DNA of 64,000 bases, from assembly GCF_009856825.1 (NCBI RefSeq), contig NZ_WVTD01000013.1, positions 1 to 64,000 on the forward strand, given 5' to 3'. This document shows, piece by piece, positions 55,796 to 64,000 of this stretch (position 1 is its first letter; each line of letters starts with the position of its first letter). The translations under genes were made by a program, and so were the position numbers. This stretch comes from Novosphingobium silvae (GTDB lineage: Bacteria > Pseudomonadota > Alphaproteobacteria > Sphingomonadales > Sphingomonadaceae). The notes under the pieces were generated by a model that saw nothing but the letters and a program-made list of their open reading frames with translations, was not told the origin of the DNA and made no database searches.

Positions 55796-55827
55796 CCGCG
55801 GCGCGCTCCTTAGAAGGCGCGCCGCGG
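55796..55827 (+). repeat. GC-rich hairpin between dehydrogenase and AraD1 genes
   Basis: A perfect 11-bp inverted repeat (CCGCGGCGCGC / GCGCGCCGCGG) with a 10-nt loop. No T-run follows, so it is more likely an mRNA-processing or stabilising hairpin that sets the ratio of the two products than a terminator. Confidence 0.6.
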
Positions 55828-55840
55828 CAGGGAGAGATCC

Positions 55841-56845
55841 ATGACCTACCTTCGCCTGCTTCAGCACCGCAGCGCCGACGGCGCGCGTTCCGTCATCCTT
55901 GCCGAGGGCGACCTCGCCCACTTCCTCCCGGGCGTCGCCACGACCCGCGAACTCGCGCAGCGCGCTATCGCCGGGGGCACGACCCTTGCTGAAGCAGCGA
56001 AGGCTTGCGGACAGGGCGAGGCAGTGGACATCTCGGCCGAACTGGCCGCCGGCAATCTTCTGGCACCTATCGATCACGACGATTCGGCGCACCTGCTGAT
56101 GACCGGCACGGGCCTCACTCACCTTGGTTCGGCCGAAGGTCGTGACAAGATGCACCAGGCTGCGGCCTCGGGCGAGCATGTCACGGATTCCATGCGCATG
56201 TTCCTCGAGGGTCTCGAGGGCGGCAAGCCGGCTGCCGGTACCGAGGGGCAGCAGCCCGAGTGGTTCTACAAGGGCGACGGACAGTTGCTCGTCGGGCCCG
56301 GCGATGCACTGACGATGCCGGAGTTCGCCAAGGACGGCGGCGAAGAGCCTGAGCTTGCAGGCATCTACCTGATCGGGGAAGACGGCACTGCCTACCGCCT
56401 CGGTCTCGCGCTTGCGAACGAGTTCTCGGATCACGTCACCGAACGCCACAACTACCTGTGGCTCGCGCATTCCAAGCTCCGCCAGGCGGCGCTCGGCCCG
56501 GAGCTGCTCCTGGGTACTCCGCCGGAAAAGCTGGAAGGCACCAGCAAGATCGTCCGCAACGGCGAAACCATCTGGGAAAAGCCCTTCCTTTCGGGCGAAG
56601 GCAACATGTCGCATACTTTTGCGAACCTGGAGCATCACCACTTCAAGTACGACCTGTTCCGCCGCCCGGGCGACGTTCACGTCCACTTCTTCGGCACCGC
56701 CACGCTCTCCTTCTCCGATGGCATCACTACGCAGGAAGGCGACATCTTCGAGATTTCCGCATCGCCTTTCGCGCTGCCTGTCTCGAACCCGCTCGCTCGT
56801 GCGGCAGGTTCGGGTGAGGCGACGACGACTGTGAAGTTCCTCTGA
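55841..56845 (+). CDS. AraD1/GguC-family enzyme, probable 2-keto-3-deoxy-L-arabinonate dehydratase
   Basis: A 334-residue protein of the AraD1 (GguC) family, related to fumarylacetoacetate hydrolases. Key stretches are LTHLGSAEGRDKMH, GDALTMPEFAKDGGEEPELAGIY (seen as ALTMPEFAKDGGEEPELAG), NEFSDHVTERHNYLWLAHSKLRQ (seen as FSDHVTERHNYLWLAHSKL) and MSHTFANLEHHHFKYD. In this pathway position it should dehydrate 2-keto-3-deoxy-L-arabinonate to 2-ketoglutarate semialdehyde, the step before KGSADH. Classical enzymes for this step are DHDPS-type; here the role is inferred from position and family. ATG 55841 has GGGAGA upstream, and it ends 2 bp before the dehydrogenase gene. Confidence 0.82.
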   Translation: MTYLRLLQHRSADGARSVILAEGDLAHFLPGVATTRELAQRAIAGGTTLAEAAKACGQGEAVDISAELAAGNLLAPIDHDDSAHLLMTGTGLTHLGSAEGRDKMHQAAASGEHVTDSMRMFLEGLEGGKPAAGTEGQQPEWFYKGDGQLLVGPGDALTMPEFAKDGGEEPELAGIYLIGEDGTAYRLGLALANEFSDHVTERHNYLWLAHSKLRQAALGPELLLGTPPEKLEGTSKIVRNGETIWEKPFLSGEGNMSHTFANLEHHHFKYDLFRRPGDVHVHFFGTATLSFSDGITTQEGDIFEISASPFALPVSNPLARAAGSGEATTTVKFL

Positions 56846-56847
56846 GC

Positions 56848-57774
56848 ATGGATCCGATCCGCATTGCCATCGTGGGCGTCGGCAAGATCGCCCGCGACCA
56901 GCACATTCCGGCCATCAACGGCAACTCCGCGTTCAGCCTCGCGGCGACGGTCAGCCCTCATCATCACGGCCCCGAAGGCATCCCCCACTTCGCCAGCCTG
57001 GAAGACCTGATCGAAAACGGCCCGGCGGTCGACGCGGTAGCGCTCTGCACGCCGCCGCAGGTCCGCTACGACCTTGCGGCGCTGGCGCTTGCCAAGGGCA
57101 TGCACGTGTTCCTGGAAAAGCCGCCGGGTGCGACCCTTGCCGAGGTGGCCGCGCTTGAAAGCCGCGCGAACAAGGTCGGAGCGACGCTTTTCGCCTCGTG
57201 GCACTCGCGTTTTGCGGCGGGTGTGGCGCCGGCACGGGCATGGCTCGCCGAGCGGACCGTCAAGAGCGCGAAGATCATCTGGCGCGAGGACGTGCGCGTC
57301 TGGCATCCGGGCCAGGCCTGGATCTGGGAGCCGGGTGGGCTGGGCGTGTTCGATCCGGGCATCAATGCCCTGTCGATCGCCACCCACATCCTGCCGCGTC
57401 CGTTCTTCCTGCGGACGGCGACGCTGGAGATACCCGCAAATCGCGCGGCGCCGATCGCCGCCGACATCGAGTTCCGCGACACTGCCGGAGCGACGATCCA
57501 CATGGACCTCGACTGGCGGCAGACCGGCCCACAGTCCTGGGACATCATTGTCGAGACCGACGCGGGAACGCTCAAGCTCTCGCAGGGCGGCGCCGTCCTG
57601 ACATTGCCGACCGGGACCGAGCACAACGAGGACATGGAATATCCAGGCCTCTATGCGCGCTTCGCCAACCTCATCCGGGGTGGTCGCAGCGACGCCGATA
57701 TCGCCCCGCTTCGTCTGGTTGCCGACGCATTCCTGCGCGGTAATCGCCAGACCGTTGAAGCTTTCCACGACTGA
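56848..57774 (+). CDS. L-arabinose 1-dehydrogenase (Gfo/Idh/MocA family)
   Basis: A 308-residue NAD(P)-dependent dehydrogenase that oxidises L-arabinose (often also D-galactose) to the 1,4-lactone. The Rossmann motif is GVGKIARDQH (10-19), and K91 in FLEKPPG and N173 in DPGINALS correspond to K91 and N173 of Azospirillum brasilense L-arabinose dehydrogenase. HPGQAWIWEPGGLGVFDPG is nearly identical to that enzyme. It starts 2 bp after AraD1. It is the first cytoplasmic step after uptake. Confidence 0.93.
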   Translation: MDPIRIAIVGVGKIARDQHIPAINGNSAFSLAATVSPHHHGPEGIPHFASLEDLIENGPAVDAVALCTPPQVRYDLAALALAKGMHVFLEKPPGATLAEVAALESRANKVGATLFASWHSRFAAGVAPARAWLAERTVKSAKIIWREDVRVWHPGQAWIWEPGGLGVFDPGINALSIATHILPRPFFLRTATLEIPANRAAPIAADIEFRDTAGATIHMDLDWRQTGPQSWDIIVETDAGTLKLSQGGAVLTLPTGTEHNEDMEYPGLYARFANLIRGGRSDADIAPLRLVADAFLRGNRQTVEAFHD

Positions 57775-57797
57775 CAACCCCAGGGAGGGGACAGGAC

Positions 57798-59363
57798 ATG
57801 ATCAAGACACTCCGTCGTACCACGCTTGCCGTGCTCATGGCAGCTACAGCGCTGACCGGCACGGCACATGCCGATACAGATGGCCAGCCTACCACGGCGA
57901 CGCTTCAAGCGAGCAAGCCGGGCCCGGTATACAACAAGGACGTGTTCACCCAGTTCGCCGAGCATCTGGGCGAAGGCATCTATGGTGGCCTTTGGGTCGG
58001 CAGGAACAGCAATATCCCGAATACCAACGGCTTCCGCAACGACGTCGTCAAGGCGCTTCGGGATCTGTCGGTTCCGGTGATCCGCTGGCCGGGCGGCTGT
58101 TTCGCCGACGAGTACAACTGGCGTGAGGGCGTGGGCCCGCAGGCGAAGCGTCCAGTGAAGATCAACACGCACTGGGGCGGCGTCACCGAGCCCAACACCG
58201 TGGGCACGCACGAGTTCTTCGAGCTGGTCCGCCAGGTCGGAGCGGAAGCCTACGTGGCCGGCAACGTCGGCAACGGCACCCCGCGCGAGATGGCCGAATG
58301 GGTGGAGTACATGACCTCGCCCGCCGGCAGCCTTGCCGATGAGCGTGCGAAGAACGGCCACAAGGAGCCGTGGAAGATCAAGTACTTCGGCGTCGGCAAC
58401 GAGCTTTGGGGCTGCGGCGGCAATATGCGGCCCGAGTTCGCGGCGGATGAGACCCGCCGCTACTCCACCTTCATCAAGCCGCCGGCCGGGACCAAGATCC
58501 TGAAGGTGGCCGCAGGTGCCAACGTCGACGACTTCAACTGGACCGAGACGATGATGCGCGTCGCGGCCGATCGTCTCGACGGTGTTTCGCTGCACTATTA
58601 CGTCCACCCCGCCGGTGGCTGGCCGCCGCGCGCCCCGGCCGTGGACTTCGACGAGCATGGCTGGGCCGACGCCCTTGCCGGCGCCCGCCGCATGGACGAT
58701 CTGATCACCAAGCACTCGGCGATCATGGACAAGTACGACCCCCAGAAGCGCATCTTCTTGGCGGTTGACGAGTGGGGCTCGTGGTATGCTCAGGACGAAG
58801 GCACGCATCCGGGCTTCCTGCGCCAGCAGAACACCCTGCGCGACGCGCTGATCGCATCCATCCACCTCGACATCTTCGCCAAGCATGCGGACCGCGTGCG
58901 TATGACCGCCATCGCGCAGATGGTGAACGTGCTGCAGGCGATGATCTTCACCGAGGGCAGCAAGATGGTGCTGACCCCGACCTACCACGTCTTCGAAATG
59001 TACAAGCCGTGGCAGGATGCAACCGTGCTGCCGATGGACATCAAGTCGCCCTGGTACGGCAAGGACGAGTTCACGATGCCCGCGGTGAGCGGCTCTGCCG
59101 TGCGCGCCAAGGATGGCAAGGTTCATGTCGCGCTCTCCAATCTCGATCCCAACCAGTCGAATACGGTCACGATCAAGCTTGATGGCGTAACTGCGGCTAC
59201 GGTTTCCGGTCGGGTTCTGACGGCTACCGCGATCAACGCCCACAACACCTTCGATGCGCCCGAGGCGGTGAAGCCCGCAGCCTTCAATGGTGCAACCGTT
59301 CAGGACGGCAGTCTGGTCGTCACCCTTCCGGCCAAGTCGGTCGTGGTGCTGGAACTGCAGTGA
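57798..59363 (+). CDS. Exported GH51 alpha-L-arabinofuranosidase
   Basis: A 521-residue exo-enzyme that removes arabinofuranosyl residues from arabinan or arabinoxylan. A signal peptide (ends AHAD) precedes a (beta/alpha)8 barrel with IRWPGGCFADEYNWRE, the acid/base E202 in GVGNELWG and the nucleophile E325 in LAVDEWGSW, plus a C-terminal beta domain. It shares the TGATG junction with the next GH43 gene, so they are translationally coupled. SD AGGGAGG is clear. It supplies L-arabinose in the periplasm. Confidence 0.94.
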   Translation: MIKTLRRTTLAVLMAATALTGTAHADTDGQPTTATLQASKPGPVYNKDVFTQFAEHLGEGIYGGLWVGRNSNIPNTNGFRNDVVKALRDLSVPVIRWPGGCFADEYNWREGVGPQAKRPVKINTHWGGVTEPNTVGTHEFFELVRQVGAEAYVAGNVGNGTPREMAEWVEYMTSPAGSLADERAKNGHKEPWKIKYFGVGNELWGCGGNMRPEFAADETRRYSTFIKPPAGTKILKVAAGANVDDFNWTETMMRVAADRLDGVSLHYYVHPAGGWPPRAPAVDFDEHGWADALAGARRMDDLITKHSAIMDKYDPQKRIFLAVDEWGSWYAQDEGTHPGFLRQQNTLRDALIASIHLDIFAKHADRVRMTAIAQMVNVLQAMIFTEGSKMVLTPTYHVFEMYKPWQDATVLPMDIKSPWYGKDEFTMPAVSGSAVRAKDGKVHVALSNLDPNQSNTVTIKLDGVTAATVSGRVLTATAINAHNTFDAPEAVKPAAFNGATVQDGSLVVTLPAKSVVVLELQ

Positions 59364-60367
59364 TGAAAGCGGTGCTGATCGGTCTTGCTGCGCTGGCCCT
59401 TGCCGGCGCGGCAGACGCCCAGCAGACTGAGGAAAAGGGTACCGGAAAGCTGAATTCGCAGCTGTCCGGTGACCTCGTGGTGCACGATCCGGTGATCATC
59501 CGCGAAGGCGGCACGTATTACGTGTTCAGCACCGTGGGCAAGTACATCGGCATCAAGACCTCGGCCGATCTCAAGACCTGGAAGGAGGCGGGCTCCGTCT
59601 TCTCCCAGATCCCTGCGTGGGCGAAGGAAGCCATTCCGGGCACCGATGGTATATGGGCGCCCGACATCTCGTATGTGAACGGCGAGTACCGGCTGTACTA
59701 CTCGGTTTCGACCTTCGGATCGAACCGCTCGGCAATCGGGCTCGCCACCAGTCCGACGCTGGGCGCGAAGGCGAAGTGGAAGGACCACGGCCTCGTCGTC
59801 ATGTCGACGAAGGACGACGACTTCAACGCCATCGATCCCAACTTCGTGGTGGATGCGCAAGGTCGCCATTGGCTATCGCTCGGCAGCTTCTGGACAGGCC
59901 TCAAGCTCTTCCCGGTTGATGCCCGGACCGGCAAGGTGGCTCCGGGGGCGGAGCCTTACTCGATTGCGCGCCGTCCTGCTCCGGCAGGCGGCCCGACCCC
60001 GGTCGAGGCGCCGTTCATCATTCCGCACGGTGAATGGTACTATCTGCTGGCCTCGTACGACTACTGCTGCAAGGGCGTGAACAGCACGTATTACACCGTC
60101 GTCGGCCGCTCCAAGAAGATCACGGGACCGTATCTTGGCAAAGACGGCTCCGACATGATGCAGGGCGGCGGCACGATCTTCCTGCGTGCCGATCTCCAGG
60201 AACAGCAGCGCTTCCGGGGGCCCGGGCATGCCGGGGCGTTCACCGACAAGGACGGAACCACTTACGTGGTCTACCATGCCTACGACAAACAGGCCAACGG
60301 CGCTCCCACGCTGCGCATCGCACCGATCCGCTGGGGAGCGGATGGTTGGCCCGTGGCAGAATACTGA
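59363..60367 (+). CDS. Exported GH43 endo-arabinanase-type enzyme
   Basis: A 334-residue five-bladed beta-propeller hydrolase. Signal peptide ends near ADAQ (about 20). Catalytic residues: base D42 in VVHDPVII, pKa modulator D158 in NAIDPNFV and acid E215 in PVEAPFII. WAPDISYVNGEYRLYYS and GPGHAGAFTD are GH43 arabinanase features, so it probably cuts alpha-1,5-arabinan internally. The start is ATG 59363, one base inside the preceding stop (TGATG). A terminator follows at 60383-60412. Confidence 0.92.
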   Translation: MKAVLIGLAALALAGAADAQQTEEKGTGKLNSQLSGDLVVHDPVIIREGGTYYVFSTVGKYIGIKTSADLKTWKEAGSVFSQIPAWAKEAIPGTDGIWAPDISYVNGEYRLYYSVSTFGSNRSAIGLATSPTLGAKAKWKDHGLVVMSTKDDDFNAIDPNFVVDAQGRHWLSLGSFWTGLKLFPVDARTGKVAPGAEPYSIARRPAPAGGPTPVEAPFIIPHGEWYYLLASYDYCCKGVNSTYYTVVGRSKKITGPYLGKDGSDMMQGGGTIFLRADLQEQQRFRGPGHAGAFTDKDGTTYVVYHAYDKQANGAPTLRIAPIRWGADGWPVAEY

Positions 60368-60382
60368 AACCCACCTGACGGC

Positions 60383-60412
60383 GCCCCGGCCACGTGCCGG
60401 GGCGTCCTTTTT
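60383..60412 (+). terminator. Terminator after GH43 gene
   Basis: GCCCCGGC and GCCGGGGC pair around CACGT, followed by GTCCTTTTT. A classical intrinsic terminator for the dehydrogenase-to-GH43 operon; some readthrough into the next GH43 is possible. Confidence 0.9.
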
Positions 60413-60459
60413 ACGCGGCAGCAAGGCTGCCCCATAGATCGAACCCTGGAGAGGACGTC

Positions 60460-61893
60460 ATGAACCTGTCGCTTTCGCGTCGCGCATTCGCTGCAACTGC
60501 CGCTCTCGCGCCGATGGCCTGTACGCATGCAGGCGAAACGGTGCTCGGTACGGGCGCTCCTGCCGCCGCAGCGCCCTTGGCGGCAAACCCGCTTGTCCGC
60601 CAGCGTGCAGACACGCAGATCTTCCGGCACACCGATGGCTGGTACTACCTCATGGGATCGGTGCCCGAGTATGACCGCCTGGCCCTGCGCCGTTCGAGGA
60701 CGCTTGCGGGCCTCGCGACCGCCGAGGAGCGAGTCCTGTGGCGGCATGAGGCTACCGGCCCGATGTCCGGCTTCCTGTGGGCGCCCGAACTGCACTTCGT
60801 CGATGGCCGCTGGATCGTGTATTTCGCGGCCGGGCCGAGCGGCGGCGGCGAGGATGTCTTCCGCATCCGCACATACACCGTGGTCTGCGACGGGCCCGAT
60901 CCGATGACGGGCAAGTGGTCAGTCCTGGGTGAGTTCAAGGCGCCGTGGGACAGCTTCAACCTCGATTCCACCATCTTCACCCACCGTGGCGTACGGTATT
61001 TCTCGTGGGCCCAGCGAGAGCCCGGGATCGAGACGAACTCCAACGTCTACATCGCGCCAATGAAGGACGCCCTGACGCTTGCCGCCGCCCCTGCGCGGCT
61101 GACGGTGCCGACGCTCGACTGGGAGATCCGCGGGTACAAGGTCAACGAAGGCTCTGCCTTCGTCAACCGCAACGGACGCCTGTTCATGACCTATTCGGCC
61201 AGCGCCACCGACGCCCGCTATTGCCTCGGCCTCCTCAGCGTTGATGAGAACGCGAACATCATGGACCCGCGCGCCTGGACCAAGTCGCAGGAGCCCGTCT
61301 TCGTCACCTGCCGCGAAACCTCGGTCTATGGCCCCGGCCACAACAGCTTCACGGTGGACGAGAACGGGAACGACATCCTCGTGTACCACGGCCGCGACTA
61401 CGAGGCGATCGAGGGCGATCCCCTGTTCAACCCGGACCGGCATACGCGCATCCAGCGCCTCTACTTCAACGCCAAGGGCGAGCCCGACTTCGGTGTTCCG
61501 GTCGGCAACGGCCCTCTGCCCGAACGCTTCGCCCCGGCCGTGCGGCGGGGTGAGAACCTGGTGCAGGAAGGCAAGTCGCTCAAAGTGGGCGCGGCGCCGA
61601 TCGAGCGCACGCAGTTCCGCTCGCTTCCGGGCGCGGAAGGCGCAGTGCAGCTCTCACCGGTCATGATGCCCGACCATTGCATCGTCGTAACTGCCGATGG
61701 CTCTGCAAAGCTTGCTCCCCGCAATGCGACAGGCGCGGCGCCGGGTGCGGACATGTTCGTGCGCGAGGCGGTGGCAGGCGGCGCGGTCCGCTTCGTGTCA
61801 AAGGCGTTCGGGGGTAAGGCGCTTGCCCATTCCTCCGACAACGTTCGACTCGCCAGCGCCACCGATCCCGCATCTGCGTGGTTGCCAGGCTGA
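60460..61893 (+). CDS. Exported GH43 arabinofuranosidase with C-terminal beta-trefoil domain
   Basis: A 477-residue enzyme. The N-terminus has a twin-arginine motif (SRRAFA) and a lipobox-like APMAC (C21), so it may be a Tat lipoprotein. The GH43 propeller (about 45-340) has D51 in RADTQIF, D169 in NLDSTIF and E230 in KVNEGSAF. The last about 120 residues resemble an AbfB-like arabinose-binding trefoil, judged weakly. GH43 with this layout removes terminal arabinofuranose. ATG 60460 has GAGAGGA upstream. It stands between two terminators and may have its own promoter. Confidence 0.88.
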   Translation: MNLSLSRRAFAATAALAPMACTHAGETVLGTGAPAAAAPLAANPLVRQRADTQIFRHTDGWYYLMGSVPEYDRLALRRSRTLAGLATAEERVLWRHEATGPMSGFLWAPELHFVDGRWIVYFAAGPSGGGEDVFRIRTYTVVCDGPDPMTGKWSVLGEFKAPWDSFNLDSTIFTHRGVRYFSWAQREPGIETNSNVYIAPMKDALTLAAAPARLTVPTLDWEIRGYKVNEGSAFVNRNGRLFMTYSASATDARYCLGLLSVDENANIMDPRAWTKSQEPVFVTCRETSVYGPGHNSFTVDENGNDILVYHGRDYEAIEGDPLFNPDRHTRIQRLYFNAKGEPDFGVPVGNGPLPERFAPAVRRGENLVQEGKSLKVGAAPIERTQFRSLPGAEGAVQLSPVMMPDHCIVVTADGSAKLAPRNATGAAPGADMFVREAVAGGAVRFVSKAFGGKALAHSSDNVRLASATDPASAWLPG

Positions 61894-61914
61894 ACGCGGA
61901 ATGGCCGAGTGCAG

Positions 61915-61946
61915 GGCCGAACACGCCGCATTGCGGCTGTTCGGCC
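61915..61946 (+). terminator. Hairpin after GH43 gene
   Basis: GGCCGAACA-C-GCCGCA pairs with TGCGGCTGTTCGGCC, a near-perfect stem with one bulge. It is followed by TTTTT at 61961-61965 after a short gap, so it may work as a terminator. Confidence 0.6.
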
Positions 61947-61987
61947 ACACCCGTGACAGCTTTTTGAAAGCTAGCCTACTTTTCCGC

Positions 61988-62016
61988 TTGCATGTGATTT
62001 GTCGGACTAATAACTA
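61988..62016 (+). promoter_or_regulatory. TonB-receptor promoter with operator in the spacer
   Basis: A likely -35 TTGCAT (61988-61993) and -10 TAACTA (62011-62016) are separated by 17 bp. The sequence ATTTGTCGGACTA (61997-62009) lies inside that spacer and is identical on the other strand to 51894-51906 before the symporter. A repressor bound here would block RNA polymerase. Upstream, AGCTTT-TTG-AAAGCT (61958-61972) is another palindrome of unknown use. Confidence 0.6.
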
Positions 62017-62071
62017 GACCGAGTAAGTGAAGGGGCATGGTATGGGCCAGCCCCAATGGGAGGGTTTATCC

Positions 62072-64000
62072 ATGGCGCTCAAGCCATTTGCTTTCTGCAC
62101 AGCATCCGTTTTCGCGCTTGTCCTGGGTTCCGGCGTCGCTCACGCGCAGGACGCTGCCCCGCAGGACGCCGTCGATGAATCCGGCGCCACCGCCGAAGAC
62201 ATCATCGTCACCGGCGTGCGCGCATCGATCGTTGGTGCCATCAACAGCCGCAAGGACAACGTCCAGATCGTCGACTCGATCGTCGCCGAGGACGTGGGCA
62301 AGCTTCCCGACAACAACGTGGTCGAAGCCCTGCAGCGCGTTACCGGCATCCAGATCACCGATCGCGCCGGCGGCGAGGCGGCCACGATCACCATTCGCGG
62401 CCTGACCGACCCGCTCACCACCCTGAACGGGCGCAACATCTTCACGGCTGCGGGCACATCGTTCGCGCTGCAGGATATCTCGGCCAACCTCGTCAAGAAG
62501 GTGGACGTCTACAAGACGCGCTCGGCCGACCAGATCGAAACGGGCCTTGCCGGCCAGATCGACGTGCAGACCCGCCGTCCCCTCGACTTCGACGGCTTCA
62601 CGATCTCGGGCCTTGCGCGCGGCATCTATTCGGAACTGCGCGACAAGGCGAATCCCAACGTCGCCCTGCTCGTTGCCAATCGGTGGGACACCGGCATCGG
62701 CGAGATCGGCTTCCTCGTGAACGCCAGCTACACCCGCGCCGAATACCGCAACCAGAACCTGCAGGCAGGCGCCATGGTGCCGTTCGCCACCGAAACCCCG
62801 CCTGAGGGTTCGGGGCTTACCCCGCTGCAGCGTATTTTCCCGGGTGACCGCAACCAGTTCTGGACTCCGGGCCTTGATGCTGGCCTGCCGATCGCTCCGG
62901 GTTCGACGCTGAACATCAATGGCGTCGAGACGCCCTATTATCTCTCGCGCGATGCGGTTATCGCATCCGATCTTTACGGCAAGCGCACCCGACCCTCCGT
63001 CAATGCGGCACTGCAGTGGGCGCCCAACGACCGTTCGGTCTATACCGCCGAAGTGTTCTACACCGGCTTCCGCGGCAAGACCTTCAACAGCCTGCACTTC
63101 AGCTTCGTGGACTGGTGGGGCGACATCGGCGATAACCCGGGCTCGACCTTCGAGCTGTATGACGGCACCAACATCATCAAGTCTCGCCAGGTCGGCTCGG
63201 TTGCGGGCTTCAACAGCGGCGATACGGCCACCAACAAGACCGACAGCTACGTCTACGCCTTCAACGCGAAGTGGGACGTGGCCGACCGCGGCAAGATCAG
63301 CGCCGACATTGCTTATCAGGACAGCAAGAACGAAACTTCGTTCTTCGCGATCCGCACCGACCGTGGTCCGCTCGATATCGACGTGGACTTCAATGCGGGC
63401 GGCGGCCTGCCGTCGTACAGCTTCGGCAACCAGGGCGTCCTGACAGATCCGTCAGCATGGACCGTGGGCAACCTGTTCGACAGCGGCACGCGGAACACCG
63501 GCAGCGCGCTGACCGTGATGCTCGACGGCGAGTACGAGTGGGACGAAGGCTTCCTGCGCCGTATCAAGGCGGGCTTCCGCTACGATGACCGCAAGGCCGA
63601 CAACTACGTGCGTGACCAGGGCGCGGGCGGCCTGCCCGGCGTGACTCTGGACCAGTTCAGCCAAGGTACGCCGTTCACCAACAGCGGCTTCTTCGACGGT
63701 CGCGCCGATATCCCGACCAGCTGGGTCCTGGCAGATCCGCGCACCATGGATCATGACGCGGTGCGTACGCTCTATCAGGCGGTCAATCCCGGCCTGCTGC
63801 TCTCCGATCAGCTGACGTTCGGGCATGTCTTCGGCATCAACGAGATCAACACCGCCGCCTACCTCATGGCGGACGGCGAGATCGAGTTGTTCGGTCGTCC
63901 GCTGCAGGTTCAGGGCGGCGTGCGCTACGTGCAGATCGATACCGACTACGAGTATTTCGATCGCGGTAACAACTTCGCTCGTACCGGCGTCTCGACCGGT
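62072..64000 (+). CDS. TonB-dependent receptor, probable arabino-oligosaccharide transporter (cut by window end)
   Basis: An open frame of 643 codons running off the window. Signal peptide (ends AHAQ), TonB-box-like DIIVTGVRAS and a plug with VEALQRVTGIQITD and ATITIRGLTDP precede the barrel; it fits the TIGR01782-type sugar receptors common in Caulobacter and Xanthomonas. ATG 62072 has GGGAGG upstream. The promoter shares the arabinose operator, and the receptor follows arabinan hydrolases, so it should bind arabino-oligosaccharides. The C-terminal barrel lies outside the window. Confidence 0.88.
   Translation, partial: MALKPFAFCTASVFALVLGSGVAHAQDAAPQDAVDESGATAEDIIVTGVRASIVGAINSRKDNVQIVDSIVAEDVGKLPDNNVVEALQRVTGIQITDRAGGEAATITIRGLTDPLTTLNGRNIFTAAGTSFALQDISANLVKKVDVYKTRSADQIETGLAGQIDVQTRRPLDFDGFTISGLARGIYSELRDKANPNVALLVANRWDTGIGEIGFLVNASYTRAEYRNQNLQAGAMVPFATETPPEGSGLTPLQRIFPGDRNQFWTPGLDAGLPIAPGSTLNINGVETPYYLSRDAVIASDLYGKRTRPSVNAALQWAPNDRSVYTAEVFYTGFRGKTFNSLHFSFVDWWGDIGDNPGSTFELYDGTNIIKSRQVGSVAGFNSGDTATNKTDSYVYAFNAKWDVADRGKISADIAYQDSKNETSFFAIRTDRGPLDIDVDFNAGGGLPSYSFGNQGVLTDPSAWTVGNLFDSGTRNTGSALTVMLDGEYEWDEGFLRRIKAGFRYDDRKADNYVRDQGAGGLPGVTLDQFSQGTPFTNSGFFDGRADIPTSWVLADPRTMDHDAVRTLYQAVNPGLLLSDQLTFGHVFGINEINTAAYLMADGEIELFGRPLQVQGGVRYVQIDTDYEYFDRGNNFARTGVSTG

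Noticed and set aside
57651..59243. 530-residue minus-strand open frame
   Set aside because: Antisense to the GH51 gene; no family features.
61958..61972. AGCTTT-TTG-AAAGCT as a terminator
   Set aside because: The stem is short and AT-rich and lies just before the receptor promoter; an operator is at least as likely, so I did not list it separately.

Overview
The window is high-GC DNA from an alphaproteobacterium, most likely a sphingomonad (Sphingomonas/Novosphingobium/Sphingobium group). The reasons are the TonB-dependent receptors placed beside sugar-catabolism genes, an HWE-type histidine kinase, promoters resembling those of the general-stress sigma factor EcfG, an oxidative L-arabinose pathway and many 4-nt gene overlaps. 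It looks chromosomal. I saw no rRNA, tRNA, CRISPR array, insertion sequence or phage block. The species cannot be fixed from the sequence alone.

Left part (1-9.6 kb): a truncated TonB-dependent receptor; a probable GH27 glycosidase; then a divergent amino-acid/peptide locus made of an FCD-type GntR regulator and APC permease (minus strand) facing a DadA-like FAD oxidase and an M24 Xaa-Pro peptidase (plus strand). GTATAC-centred palindromes lie in this control region and also upstream of the broken receptor. A Tat-exported SDR, a DEDD-type exonuclease-like gene and small conserved genes follow; two of these have EcfG-like promoters.

9.7-22.6 kb: two neighbouring L,D-transpeptidases; a blue-light/stress signalling operon (short LOV protein, CheB-CheR-PAS-HWE kinase, single-domain response regulator); a dipeptidyl peptidase IV; and a thiamine-scavenging unit in which a TPP riboswitch precedes a TonB receptor and TenA.

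22.7-41 kb: an exported catalase coupled to an ankyrin protein; dgoK-dgoA for 2-keto-3-deoxygalactonate; a caa3-type cytochrome oxidase locus (lipoprotein cytochrome c, CoxB with fused cytochrome c, CoxA with an extended C-terminal membrane region, a small membrane protein, CtaG, cytochrome b561 and a divergent di-haem cytochrome c); a hybrid histidine kinase; an MHYT-PAS-GGDEF-EAL protein; and a TctD/TctE-like two-component system.

41.1-47.9 kb: facing that two-component system is a tightly overlapping operon for a solute-binding protein, a porin O/P, a CitMHS citrate-type transporter, an AbrB-type membrane protein, an ATP-grasp ligase and a TerC-type metal exporter. This is the least familiar combination in the window.

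47.9-64 kb: an L-arabinose/arabinan utilisation locus. A TonB receptor (cut by the window end), GH51 and two GH43 enzymes would release L-arabinose. An MFS symporter imports it, and GalM, L-arabinose dehydrogenase, an SMP-30 lactonase, an IlvD/Edd dehydratase, an AraD1-family enzyme and ketoglutarate-semialdehyde dehydrogenase would take it to 2-oxoglutarate. A 13-bp operator-like sequence recurs exactly upstream of the transporter and the TonB receptor, with a weaker copy before the semialdehyde dehydrogenase. The local FadR/GntR protein is the natural candidate to bind it.
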